Shown here one piece after another: positions 33,549-42,209 of a stretch of DNA of 48,977 nt. Every line of letters starts with the position of its first letter. Position 1 is the stretch's first letter. The notes beneath the pieces are model-generated. The model was given only the letters and a program-made list of their open reading frames with translations. It ran no database searches and was not told where the DNA came from. This stretch comes from Desulfarculales bacterium UBA696. Lineage in GTDB: Bacteria > Desulfobacterota > Syntrophobacteria > Syntrophobacterales > Syntrophobacteraceae. The DNA lies in assembly GCA_002298995.1 (NCBI GenBank), contig DBMO01000026.1:1-48977 (forward strand), given 5' to 3'. The translations under genes and the position numbers were made by a program.

Positions 33549-35978
33549 ATGGACCAAAAAACAATCAATATTGCCGACGAAATAAAACTTTCCTACCTCG
33601 ATTACGCAATGAGCGTAATCATCGGCCGTGCCATACCCGATGTTCGCGATGGGTTGAAGCCCGTGCACCGGCGCATCATGTATTCGATGAACGAAACCGG
33701 CAGCGACTTCAACAAGCCTTACAAAAAGTCGGCCCGCATCGTCGGTGACGTCATGGGTAAGTATCACCCGCATGGAGACGCCGCGATCTACGATGCAACG
33801 GTCCGGATGGCGCAGGATTTTTCGATGCGCTACCCGCTGATCGATGGGCAGGGAAACTTCGGGTCGGTCGACGGCGATCCTCCGGCGGCGATGCGTTACA
33901 CTGAAATCCGCATGGCGAAGCTCGGCATGGAGTTCATGCGGGACATCGAAAAAGAAACAGTCCCGTTTCTTCCGAACTACGACAATACCATCCTCGAGCC
34001 GGCAGTGCTCCCGACGCGCGTCCCCAACCTGCTGCTCAACGGCTCTTCGGGCATCGCCGTTGGCATGGCGACAAACATCCCGCCGCACAACCTCGGAGAA
34101 CTCTCGAAGGGTCTGCTTGCGCTTCTCGACAATCCGGCCACAACGGTCCGTGAACTCATGCGCTTCATTCCCGGCCCGGATTTCCCCACTGCCGGGTTTA
34201 TATGCGGCTGCGACGGCATCGTGGATGCCTACGAGACCGGGAAGGGCATCGTGAAGATGCGCGGCCGGGTGGAGGTCGAAGACTCCGGCAGAAAGCAGCA
34301 CCTGATAATTACCGAGCTTCCCTTTCAGGTGAACAAGGCGAGGCTCCTGGAGCGGATAGCCGAACTGGTAAAGCTGAAAAGAATCGAGGGGATACAGGAC
34401 ATTCGCGACGAATCCGACCGCCATGGAATGCGAGTTGTGCTGACGCTTCGCCAGGGCGACGAGCCAAAGGTAATTGAAAACCAGCTCTATAAGAACACCG
34501 CGCTCGAAAGCACCTTCGGAATAACAATGCTCTCGGTCGTTGACAACAGGCCTGAGATCCTCAATCTCAAACAGCTCCTGCAGCATTTTATCGATTTCCG
34601 CCGCGAGGTGGTCGTCAAGAGAACGCACTACGAGCTTAGGCAGGCCGAAAAACGCGCCCACATCTTGGAAGGCTTGAAGATCGCGCTCGAAAACCTCGAT
34701 GCCGTGATCAAGCTGATCCGCGCCGCCGCGACCCCTCCCGAAGCCAAACGCGGCCTCATGGAGCAGTTCGGGTTTACTGACATCCAGGCCCAGGAAATCC
34801 TCAATATGAGGCTCCAGCGCCTGACCGGGCTCGAGCGCGACAAGATCATCAGGGAATACGAGGACCTCATCAAGGAAATCGAGAGATTGAAGCAGATCCT
34901 GGCCTCGGCCGCACTCGTCGACGAGATTATCAGGACGGAAATACGCGAGCTGATGGAAGAATTCGGCGACGGCCGCCGGACCGAGATAATCCCCGATTCG
35001 CAGGATATCTGCCTCGAAGACCTGATCCCGATGGAGGAGATGGTTGTAACGGTCTCTCGCGCCGGCTACATCAAGCGAACTCCGCTGTCGGTATACCGCG
35101 AGCAGAGGCGGGGCGGCAAGGGCCGCACCGGCATGGCCACCCGCGAAGAAGACGTCGTAACCAGCCTTTTCTCGGCCGCGACAAAGGACTACCTGCTACT
35201 TTTCACCAACCGCGGACAGGTATTCTGGCTAAAAGTCTATGAACTCCCGGAAGTCGGCCCGACGGCCCTCGGCAAGGCTATTGTGAACCTGCTCCCGCTG
35301 CAGCAGGGCGAAAAGATACAGACCATCCTTCCGGTAAAGGAATTTTCGCCCGGCCATTTCGCCGTGATGGCGACAAAGAACGGCGTAATAAAAAAAAGCG
35401 AGCTGTCCGCCTACGCAAATCCACGCTCGAACGGCATCAGGGCAATAAACCTCGATGACGACGACGAACTCATTTCGGTTTGCGTAACCGACGGCAAGCG
35501 GGACATTTTCCTCATGAGCCGCAGCGGGAAGTGCATCAGGGTAAACGAAGAAGAATTTCGGCCCCTTGGACGCGTGAGCCGTGGCATACGGGGTATGAAC
35601 CTCGATGGGGCCGAGCTTGTCGGAATGGACATGATCGATCCCGGCAAGTGCATCCTGATTGTGACCGAGAAGGGATTCGGCAAGCGTACGCCGGAGGAAT
35701 CCTACCGCGCCCAGTCGAGGGGCGGCAAGGGTGTTCTCAACCTCAAGGTGACGGAGCGAAACGGGTCTGTAATAGGCTTCCGCCAGGTGGCCGAAGAGGA
35801 AGGCATAATACTCATCACGGACCGCGGACGCCTCATTCGCATGCCGGTTGCCCAGATAAGCAAGATCGGCCGGGTGACCCAGGGTGTAAAGCTGATCGAC
35901 CTGTCCGAAGGCGAAAGTGTTGTGGATCTTACCGTTCTTGATGAGGCGGACGGCACTAGAGAGGATGGCGAAAATTGA
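33549..35978 (+). CDS. gyrA: DNA gyrase subunit A
   Basis: Breakage-reunion subunit, 809 residues from the ATG at 33549 (GGAAGAAT upstream); upstream in-frame codons are repeat-derived. The winged-helix region carries GDVMGKYHPHGDAAIYDATV, and the catalytic tyrosine is Tyr117 in MRYTEI. The GyrA-box appears as QRRGGKGR, with the C-terminal beta-pinwheel blades to the end. The position equivalent to E. coli Ser83 is Ala78 here, while Asp87 is kept as Asp82. The gene overlaps gpsA by four bases (TTGA). Confidence 0.98.
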   Translation: MDQKTINIADEIKLSYLDYAMSVIIGRAIPDVRDGLKPVHRRIMYSMNETGSDFNKPYKKSARIVGDVMGKYHPHGDAAIYDATVRMAQDFSMRYPLIDGQGNFGSVDGDPPAAMRYTEIRMAKLGMEFMRDIEKETVPFLPNYDNTILEPAVLPTRVPNLLLNGSSGIAVGMATNIPPHNLGELSKGLLALLDNPATTVRELMRFIPGPDFPTAGFICGCDGIVDAYETGKGIVKMRGRVEVEDSGRKQHLIITELPFQVNKARLLERIAELVKLKRIEGIQDIRDESDRHGMRVVLTLRQGDEPKVIENQLYKNTALESTFGITMLSVVDNRPEILNLKQLLQHFIDFRREVVVKRTHYELRQAEKRAHILEGLKIALENLDAVIKLIRAAATPPEAKRGLMEQFGFTDIQAQEILNMRLQRLTGLERDKIIREYEDLIKEIERLKQILASAALVDEIIRTEIRELMEEFGDGRRTEIIPDSQDICLEDLIPMEEMVVTVSRAGYIKRTPLSVYREQRRGGKGRTGMATREEDVVTSLFSAATKDYLLLFTNRGQVFWLKVYELPEVGPTALGKAIVNLLPLQQGEKIQTILPVKEFSPGHFAVMATKNGVIKKSELSAYANPRSNGIRAINLDDDDELISVCVTDGKRDIFLMSRSGKCIRVNEEEFRPLGRVSRGIRGMNLDGAELVGMDMIDPGKCILIVTEKGFGKRTPEESYRAQSRGGKGVLNLKVTERNGSVIGFRQVAEEEGIILITDRGRLIRMPVAQISKIGRVTQGVKLIDLSEGESVVDLTVLDEADGTREDGEN

Positions 35979-37015
35979 ACCATTTATCGCCGGTCGGCGT
36001 TATCGGGGCCGGAAGCTGGGGAACAACCCTCGCCAACCTCATCGCCGCAAGTGGAACTGAAGTAAATCTGTGGGTCTTCGAAAAGGACCTTTGCGAAACA
36101 ATCCGCGGTACTCGGGAGAACCCGTATTATCTGCCGGGCTTCAAGCTGCACTCGAACCTCCAGGCGCGAAACTCGCTCGAAGAGGTGGTTAAAAACTCCC
36201 GGCTGCTCGTAATGGTCGTCCCGTCCCACGTCTACAGGGGAGTTGCACTGGACATGCTTCCCTGCCTTCGCGATGACGCATTGATCGTCAACGCAACCAA
36301 GGGAATCGAAAACGATACCCTGCTCACAATGTCCGGCATCTGGCGGGAAATTCTTCCGCCCGGCAGCAATATAAAGGTGCTCTGCCTCTCTGGGCCTTCG
36401 TTTGCAAAAGAGGTCATGCAAAAGGTCCCGACCGCGGTAACCCTTGCCGGAGAAGACATTGAAATAACGAGAAAAGTCCAGCGAGTCCTCTCGACCGACC
36501 TTTTCCGGATCTACACCAGCCTGGACGTAATAGGGGTGGAACTGGCCGGAGCGTCTAAAAACGTAATAGCCCTTGCCGCCGGCGTCTGCGACGGCCTGGG
36601 TTTTGGATACAACACCCGGGCGGCCCTGATCACCAGGGGCCTCGCCGAAATATCCCGCCTGGGAGTAAAAATGGGCGCCCACCCGCTCACCTTCTCGGGT
36701 CTTGCCGGAATCGGCGACCTCCTGCTCACCTGCACCGGAGACCTCAGCCGAAACCGCACCGTGGGCTTCCAACTCGGACAGGGTAAAAAACTCGAAGAAA
36801 TCCTGGGCGGAATGCGCCAGGTGGCCGAAGGCGTCGTCACGGCCAAATCGATCCACGCCCTGGCAAAGAAAATGGAAGTGGATATGCCCATTTCCGAGCA
36901 GGTCTACCGGGTCCTCTACGAAAACAAAGACCCCCGCCGCGTCCTGCGCGAACTGATGGGCCGCGACTTAAAGCATGAGCTGGAATATGATCCGGAGATT
37001 TGCCGGGTGGATTGA
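35975..37015 (+). CDS. gpsA: Glycerol-3-phosphate dehydrogenase [NAD(P)+]
   Basis: Reduces dihydroxyacetone phosphate to sn-glycerol-3-phosphate, the acyl acceptor for phospholipid synthesis. The 346-residue protein has the N-terminal Rossmann motif GVIGAGSWGTTLANLI, LSGPSFAKEV, and the catalytic Lys region GASKNVIALAAGVCDGLGF, with NTRAALITRGLAE. The TTG start lies inside the gyrA stop, so translation is coupled. The product feeds PlsB, whose gene lies 5.6 kb further on past the inserted island. Confidence 0.98.
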   Translation: MNHLSPVGVIGAGSWGTTLANLIAASGTEVNLWVFEKDLCETIRGTRENPYYLPGFKLHSNLQARNSLEEVVKNSRLLVMVVPSHVYRGVALDMLPCLRDDALIVNATKGIENDTLLTMSGIWREILPPGSNIKVLCLSGPSFAKEVMQKVPTAVTLAGEDIEITRKVQRVLSTDLFRIYTSLDVIGVELAGASKNVIALAAGVCDGLGFGYNTRAALITRGLAEISRLGVKMGAHPLTFSGLAGIGDLLLTCTGDLSRNRTVGFQLGQGKKLEEILGGMRQVAEGVVTAKSIHALAKKMEVDMPISEQVYRVLYENKDPRRVLRELMGRDLKHELEYDPEICRVD

Positions 37016-37131
37016 TGGCAAAATTTGAGTGGAGTCGCTATGCCCTGAAGTCGATTGACCCGGCAATCGTCAAACAGGAAATTATCCAATTCTCTTATTG
37101 CAGGTTTTCCTCCGAAGATTTCGGGATTTGA
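37015..37131 (+). pseudogene. Short frame overlapping the gpsA stop (possible truncated gene)
   Basis: An ATG overlapping the gpsA TGA (TGATG) opens a 38-codon frame starting MAKFEWSRYALKS. Its second half runs antisense to the DUF433-like fragment, so at most the first 22 or so codons could be original. It may be the decapitated start of a gene once downstream of gpsA, cut at the island edge, or chance. Confidence 0.2.
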
Positions 37132-37164
37132 ACTGATTCGTTTCAGAAGGCTCTCATGCTCCAT
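37087..37164 (-). pseudogene. Truncated DUF433 antitoxin-like gene
   Basis: The minus-strand frame from the ATG at 37164 begins with a segment containing RISSNPEIFGGKPAIRE, the typical opening of DUF433 proteins (VapB-like antitoxins, normally about 75 residues). The similarity stops after about 26 codons. The remaining frame is antisense to gpsA and meaningless. The partner toxin gene (PIN-like, DUF5615) is absent. It marks a likely rearrangement point at the left edge of the accessory island. Confidence 0.55.
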
Positions 37165-37263
37165 GGTTTTCCTTATGGTAATGTCGAACCTTTATGCTGC
37201 TAATGCTCCCGCTCTTTGGACTGGTTCACATTGCATTCTTGTTTATTGGATTCGATTACTTAC

Positions 37264-39933
37264 TCATTTTTTGGAGTGCTTGGGAAATTCAATCCTAAGC
37301 TGCATTGGCCGACGTAGCCCCACCCTGATTACTCCGCGCACCGAGGCTCGTGCTCGTTTTAGCTCAACAGTCAACGTCAAATCCTGGTCTCGCTGATCTT
37401 CCCTTGGCATTGAGAAATTTAGAGTTTCCTTGATATCACCAATCCGGTTTATTTCAGCCTCAAATGTGAAGAGCTTTTCAATTTGCTGGTCATTTTGCCG
37501 AAGATCTGGGCGACGATACAACCGTTTTGAGGGGATATCTCGCTCAAATGAAATGGTGCGTTCAGGAGGCTGATGAATATTAAGTCCTAGAGACGGTGGA
37601 TCTGGCGTGAGGGGCTGATGTTTCTGAAGTGAATGCGGAGAGGTGGTTTTGAGGAGCATCAAACCCTTATCGAACCCACCTCGACGTTTCTCTTTTTCTT
37701 CACGCTCGTTCTCAACGTCAGCCAAACTCACATCCAGGGCATTGCAAAGTGATCTTATAACCTCTTGAACGTCAGCGATTTCCCCCAATAGTTCCTCTTT
37801 GGAATTTGCATCTAAGGCTTCAAAAGCCTCCTCGACCAGCTTCTGACGCAGGGCACTTATAAGTGCATCTCCAACCAGTTTCACGGTTTTCACATGTTCA
37901 CCACGTCTTGCAATAATGGTTGGAATCTTGTCACGCACTATTTTGTTATATTCTGCCTCCTCGACATCTGCACCAAACAGATCACTACACTCAACCCTTG
38001 CACCATTTCTCTGCAAAACATAGTACACGTGAGCAAGCAACCCGCCCGACAGTTCTATTACAAATTTGCGCAATGCAGCTAAGCGTCCCAATTCTTCGGC
38101 AAACTCTCGGTTCCTGATAAGTTCAACTTCATGAGGTTCGACTATGACGCGCTCAATATGTTTGCCGGTTCTCAGATCTTCCTTGAGCTGAAGCCAATCG
38201 TCAACAACCCTTATCCTAAAATCCTTGGCTCCTGAACGTTTGCGTCGTGGAGCCGCCCTCGGCGTCCCAGCTTTGTGGTGAAACCAAGGGAGCACTTTGT
38301 GGGTAGTCGCTTTTGAGTGATTATCTATAAACCACATTACCGATACACCGTGTTCCTCACGATCAGCTATTTGCCTTGTCGTGAGAGCTATATCAAAGAT
38401 CCAGTTCTTTTCTCGTATACTCTGACCCCAATCGAAGGGGGGCTTTGATTGATAAGGTATCCAATTGCCATCCTGATCCGGGGCAATAAATGTCCCTTTA
38501 TATCTCAATCGCTTCCGAAATTTAAATTTATGTTTAGGAGGAATCTGGCTGGAATCAGCTTCAATAGTGTCAACTTCAAAGGTGTCATGAGAGTACCAAT
38601 ATAGTCCCTCTGGAATACCCCAGAGAGACTCAATCCTGACGATCCTGTTCCCTGGCTCTGCCCAAGCCCATGCTGATGCAACCGAAGGAATGAAATGATG
38701 TGCAAGTAAACAAATTTCTGAGTCCTGTAGCTCACTCCCAAAGATATTATCTTTGAATTGGCCGAGAAGCCATTTTTTTGCTTCAGCTTGGGAACGGAGT
38801 TCGTCACTACGCGGAAGCATTTCGGTCTTATCATGAGGTATGCTCGTTCCATCTGTGCGGATAATGAGAGGACGCCTTGTGAGTTCAGCCAGGTCTCTTT
38901 CAAGATCAGAAGGTATAGTCCCTTTCAAAAGGCTCCTCATCATTTCCGCATTGTCAAGAACATAGAAAACCGGCATGTTGTAACCAATGCCCTGATATAA
39001 TTTTGCATTCCGCAACTTACCATAAAGTTCGAAATCCTCACTGTTGGCAGGTCGAAAGATGCGTAATGAAGATATCTTTAAATCAGGAATCTTGTCGGGA
39101 ACGAGTGATCGTGGATCATGCCCCATTTTCGAAACTGCTGTATCGGCCTGTACTATCCAGACATAATCCCCATCCCACACCCATTCAAACTGGGCACGGG
39201 TTAAAAGCAGAAGGGTGGCCCATTTTGCAACGTGCTTCAAACGGCGTGATATATCTAGTGCAGAAGTGCAGTTCAAATTCAGGTCAGTTAAGTCAGTTCC
39301 ATCGCGCCATGGTCGGTATGCGACAGATATCATGTATCCTGGTTTTCCCGCTTTTGGCTCAAATTCGGCTATCCAATCACGCTTTTCCCTGCTGAGATGC
39401 CTTGTATTGGAAAGTTGCCCCATTTCCTTAGGGTTTATGTACTTTTGCACTATCCAGTGAACATTTCCCCCAAAGTCTGCTGGCAGTGACGATATTAATT
39501 CCTGTAATGTTTTTAATACCTGATCTGTTTGGCAGGATCGCGATTTCAGCTCTCCGCGACTCAGCATCGTTTCGGATGTTCCACTCGAACGCACTATGAC
39601 GTCGGAGCCGGCACTCATGCCAAAACGGGAGCAACAATCATTAATCCACGCGAGGATAGTTCCTTCTGGGGTTTTTTGAAGGCATGATTCACTTATTACG
39701 AAAAAAGAGGGTACCCAGATTGGGGGAATCGAGGCGAGTCCGTAAGCTTTATGACCAAAATGCTCCGTGGTGATTTCATCAATTGAGATTTCGGTAGGGC
39801 CTGTTTCTTTTACCGCGATGATTGGGTTGAGCGGAAAAAGTTGATGCTTACGAGAGATTTTCCTGCTACTCGAAGGATCGTAATCTCGAGTTAAATTCGG
39901 AGTTTTTCTAGAGGCATCTTTTTCTTTAGTCAT
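37264..39933 (-). CDS. PEP-synthase-like double ATP-grasp / phosphohistidine swivel / MazG fusion
   Basis: A large cytoplasmic protein, about 889 residues from ATG 39933 (GGAAG upstream; GTG at 39954 is an alternative). It has two tandem PEP-synthase-type ATP-binding modules. The first, about 45-265, has GHKAYGL, IVRSSGTSETM and FEWVWDGDYVWIVQA. The second, about 300-555, has LRNAKLYQGI, IIRTDGTS and IESLWGIPEGL. Residues 629-644 (SGGLLAHVYYVLQRNG) match the phosphohistidine swivel of PEP-utilising enzymes, His635 being the likely phospho-acceptor. A MazG/PRA-PH-like domain follows at 662-760 (YNKIVRDKIP, EEAFE, EIADV, RRGGFDKGL). The 125-residue tail is unrecognised. The swivel resembles PEP synthase and rifampin phosphotransferase; true substrates are unknown. 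Last gene of the four-gene island. Confidence 0.8.
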   Translation of the reverse strand: MTKEKDASRKTPNLTRDYDPSSSRKISRKHQLFPLNPIIAVKETGPTEISIDEITTEHFGHKAYGLASIPPIWVPSFFVISESCLQKTPEGTILAWINDCCSRFGMSAGSDVIVRSSGTSETMLSRGELKSRSCQTDQVLKTLQELISSLPADFGGNVHWIVQKYINPKEMGQLSNTRHLSREKRDWIAEFEPKAGKPGYMISVAYRPWRDGTDLTDLNLNCTSALDISRRLKHVAKWATLLLLTRAQFEWVWDGDYVWIVQADTAVSKMGHDPRSLVPDKIPDLKISSLRIFRPANSEDFELYGKLRNAKLYQGIGYNMPVFYVLDNAEMMRSLLKGTIPSDLERDLAELTRRPLIIRTDGTSIPHDKTEMLPRSDELRSQAEAKKWLLGQFKDNIFGSELQDSEICLLAHHFIPSVASAWAWAEPGNRIVRIESLWGIPEGLYWYSHDTFEVDTIEADSSQIPPKHKFKFRKRLRYKGTFIAPDQDGNWIPYQSKPPFDWGQSIREKNWIFDIALTTRQIADREEHGVSVMWFIDNHSKATTHKVLPWFHHKAGTPRAAPRRKRSGAKDFRIRVVDDWLQLKEDLRTGKHIERVIVEPHEVELIRNREFAEELGRLAALRKFVIELSGGLLAHVYYVLQRNGARVECSDLFGADVEEAEYNKIVRDKIPTIIARRGEHVKTVKLVGDALISALRQKLVEEAFEALDANSKEELLGEIADVQEVIRSLCNALDVSLADVENEREEKEKRRGGFDKGLMLLKTTSPHSLQKHQPLTPDPPSLGLNIHQPPERTISFERDIPSKRLYRRPDLRQNDQQIEKLFTFEAEINRIGDIKETLNFSMPREDQRDQDLTLTVELKRARASVRGVIRVGLRRPMQLRIEFPKHSKK

Positions 39934-40045
39934 AGTACTTCCGAACTGTCCCACTGGGTAGTAAAGCAGGGATATTTGTATGTGTTTAAAATACTGCTTG
40001 TGATAGGCCTATGCGCTAATACTCAATACATAGCTATTATTGAAT

Positions 40046-40870
40046 TCATTTTGGAATTCGAAGCCCTGGCGAGAAGAATAGGATTTCGTCGCCCTTGTGT
40101 GCAGTTCGTGCTGTATGAAGCATGCGTAGTTGTATAGATGCAACGGTTTTATAAAGAGTGTGAATTTCGCAAATATCATCGTATGATGTGACCCAAGGAG
40201 ATTTTAGCTCCATTATACAATTTCTCAACTCAAGGTGATCACTTGGTTTGTAGAAACTCATATACAAGCGTCTACCCGACCTGTAGTATGGTGGATCAAG
40301 ATAAATTAAACTATTGCTATCAAAATCTTTATCACGAAGGAATTCTATGGCATCTTCAGATGAGAGATGGATTTGATCTTTTAAATTCCCAATCAGTGAA
40401 ATACGTCGTTGCAGCTCTAATCGATTGAATCGAGCATCGATTTTCCAGCTTCCACTTTGTTTCTTGCCACCGATCATTCCACCATTCAAAATGCCTGAAT
40501 GATTTGTTCTGTTGAGGAAGAAGGTTGCAAAACCCAAAGCAAATTCCCCCGCTGATGGTCCACTTGAGTAAATTGATTTCTGCCTGAGCCATTCATCAGG
40601 AGTGACAGGGGTTTCATTAACGAGCTGGAGAAAATCCTTGTTGCGGGTGAGGATGGAATGCCAGAATGCGTAAATGGCAGGATCTAGGTCGTTAAGGTGA
40701 ATTTCGGATACCAGGCCTTTAAAGAGCAAACTCAAGGCCAGGCTTGCACCCCCAGCGAAAGGTTCGACATATAGCGGCTGAGTAAAGCCATTCATCTGAA
40801 TGACCTTCTCGAAAAATGGCATTAATCTCCACTTACCACCGGGATACCGGAGGGGAGAGGCGGCACGCAT
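40046..40870 (-). CDS. Dam-like DNA N6-adenine methyltransferase (D12 class)
   Basis: A 274-residue enzyme that transfers a methyl group from S-adenosylmethionine to adenine N6. The start at 40870 has GGAGG 6 nt upstream; an ATG at 40885 lacks one. Motif X reads SPLRYPGGKWRLMPFF. Motif I is VEPFAGGASLALSLL. The catalytic motif IV is LIYLDPPYY near residue 190. This arrangement is that of Dam/T4-Dam type enzymes. The recognition sequence cannot be read. No restriction endonuclease is evident beside it. It lies 112 bp before the ATP-grasp/MazG gene and 80 bp after the membrane-protein gene. Confidence 0.92.
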   Translation of the reverse strand: MRAASPLRYPGGKWRLMPFFEKVIQMNGFTQPLYVEPFAGGASLALSLLFKGLVSEIHLNDLDPAIYAFWHSILTRNKDFLQLVNETPVTPDEWLRQKSIYSSGPSAGEFALGFATFFLNRTNHSGILNGGMIGGKKQSGSWKIDARFNRLELQRRISLIGNLKDQIHLSSEDAIEFLRDKDFDSNSLIYLDPPYYRSGRRLYMSFYKPSDHLELRNCIMELKSPWVTSYDDICEIHTLYKTVASIQLRMLHTARTAHKGDEILFFSPGLRIPK

Positions 40871-40950
40871 AAGCCTCCAAATCATTCAGCAACAAGAAGT
40901 CCATAGCAGCACCAATCAGGCACTTAAGAGCTGTGGATTTGTCCTAAGCC

Positions 40951-41580
40951 TCACTTGCCTTCAGAGGCATTCCCATTGGGTATTTCTTTGTGCCTTTCTT
41001 TCGCACGGCTTGCACCGAATAAAGTATCTGCTATTTCAGTGAGCTTAGCAACTGCACTATCAGAGAAGTAGCCAACCAAAAAACCGACTCCTACTATTAA
41101 GGAAAGGGATTCGACTGCTTTGCGATCAAAAATACGGAGCATTCCGGAGGATATGAGTGCGATAAAAGCAAAGGCGAGGCCGCCCGAGATATGCGGCGTA
41201 AACAATCGCCAAAGTCTACGGTCCAGATGCCATATCTGACGTGCAACGGAATGATATAACCATTTCACATCAAAGAGCGTTCCTCCCATCATTCCACTTA
41301 ACCACGCAATCCCATATTTCAGAATTCCTCTATACTTCTGATCGGAAAGACCAAGCCATTCTTTAGGGTAGCCCAACCAAAGAATAGCAATTAAAGCAGG
41401 CACAAAAAACAGCAAAACAGCCAAATAAGCAGCCTCAAGCCTGATGCCCCATTTTGCACCGGGATCTGTGTATCGTGATTTCCAATCTCCCAGTTCTCGG
41501 CCACCATCTGAGCGATCAACGGGAGCAAATTCTGGCACTTTCGAAAGCTCGCTCAAGCCGCTTTGTGTCGGGTTATGCAC
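40951..41580 (-). CDS. Four-helix membrane protein of unknown function
   Basis: A 209-residue protein I do not recognise. After a polar N-terminus of about 45 residues there are four hydrophobic segments: AVLLFFVPALIAILWL, LKYGIAWLSGMMGGTLF, ISGGLAFAFIALISSGML and LSLIVGVGFLVGYFS. A hydrophilic C-terminus of about 35 residues (TLFGASRAKERHKE) follows. The GTG start lies inside the last 28 bases of the HIT gene, so translation is coupled. In an operon with nucleotide-handling enzymes a membrane effector or anchor role is possible but unproven. Confidence 0.8.
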   Translation of the reverse strand: MHNPTQSGLSELSKVPEFAPVDRSDGGRELGDWKSRYTDPGAKWGIRLEAAYLAVLLFFVPALIAILWLGYPKEWLGLSDQKYRGILKYGIAWLSGMMGGTLFDVKWLYHSVARQIWHLDRRLWRLFTPHISGGLAFAFIALISSGMLRIFDRKAVESLSLIVGVGFLVGYFSDSAVAKLTEIADTLFGASRAKERHKEIPNGNASEGK

Positions 41581-42209
41581 GAGAACATGCCTCCATCCCA
41601 GGCTTGCACTGTACTAATTGTGGCGTACACGTTTTGGAACTGTGGAAATTCACGCCAGTTGAACTGGTTTATTGCTCCAATCTGTGACGCAATCGCACGC
41701 CGAAACAATTGGCTTCCGAAAGAGTTATGAGTAGCTATGCGGCCTCTACCTATTGGCTGCTCTAGGTAGAGATAATCTGAGCCATGAAGGTAAGCATCCC
41801 GGCACTTTTCTAAATTGGCTTCAGACCAGAAAATCTCTTCAGGCAGGAATGGACTAACCGCAGATGCCAAATTGAATGAGAGGGGCAGGAAATGTAAGTG
41901 GGCATGATCTACCCCACACCCAATATTGAGATTGGCCCTGTTGGGGCCGTGCTCAAACACGCAAACTTCTCCATAGGTTTGATGAAGAGCAGAGCAGAGG
42001 ATGCCTTTTATCGTTTGCAGCTCAACTGCGAACTCGTCAGGTATAGCACCCATACAGATATAATGATTTTTCGGGACAAGAAGGAGCCAGCCTTCAACGA
42101 GTGCCCCGAGAGAAGGCAAAACGACGAAGTTTTTGGACTCTAGCAAGGGCCTGTTCCAAGCCTCTCCTGGCCCCTGTAGCAAACCAGCACACAGGCGGCA
42201 ATTGGACAT
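41553..42209 (-). CDS. HIT-family nucleotide hydrolase/transferase
   Basis: A 218-residue protein with the HIT signature DHAHLHFLP near residues 110-118, the catalytic triad pattern H-phi-H-phi-H. An N-terminal CRLC pair is typical of zinc-binding HIT proteins. HIT enzymes cleave or transfer nucleoside phosphates, for example Ap4A, AMP-lysine and adenylated DNA ends. This one is larger than the usual 110-150 residues; the C-terminal 90 residues are unrecognised. The start has an AGGAGGTTGAG site. It is the first gene of the island operon; an extended -10-like TGGTATGCT lies about 25 bp before the start. Confidence 0.85.
   Translation of the reverse strand: MSNCRLCAGLLQGPGEAWNRPLLESKNFVVLPSLGALVEGWLLLVPKNHYICMGAIPDEFAVELQTIKGILCSALHQTYGEVCVFEHGPNRANLNIGCGVDHAHLHFLPLSFNLASAVSPFLPEEIFWSEANLEKCRDAYLHGSDYLYLEQPIGRGRIATHNSFGSQLFRRAIASQIGAINQFNWREFPQFQNVYATISTVQAWDGGMFSCITRHKAA

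Noticed and set aside
30870..35200. Long minus-strand frames antisense to gyrB and gyrA
   Set aside because: They mirror highly conserved gyrase genes and show only low-complexity composition.
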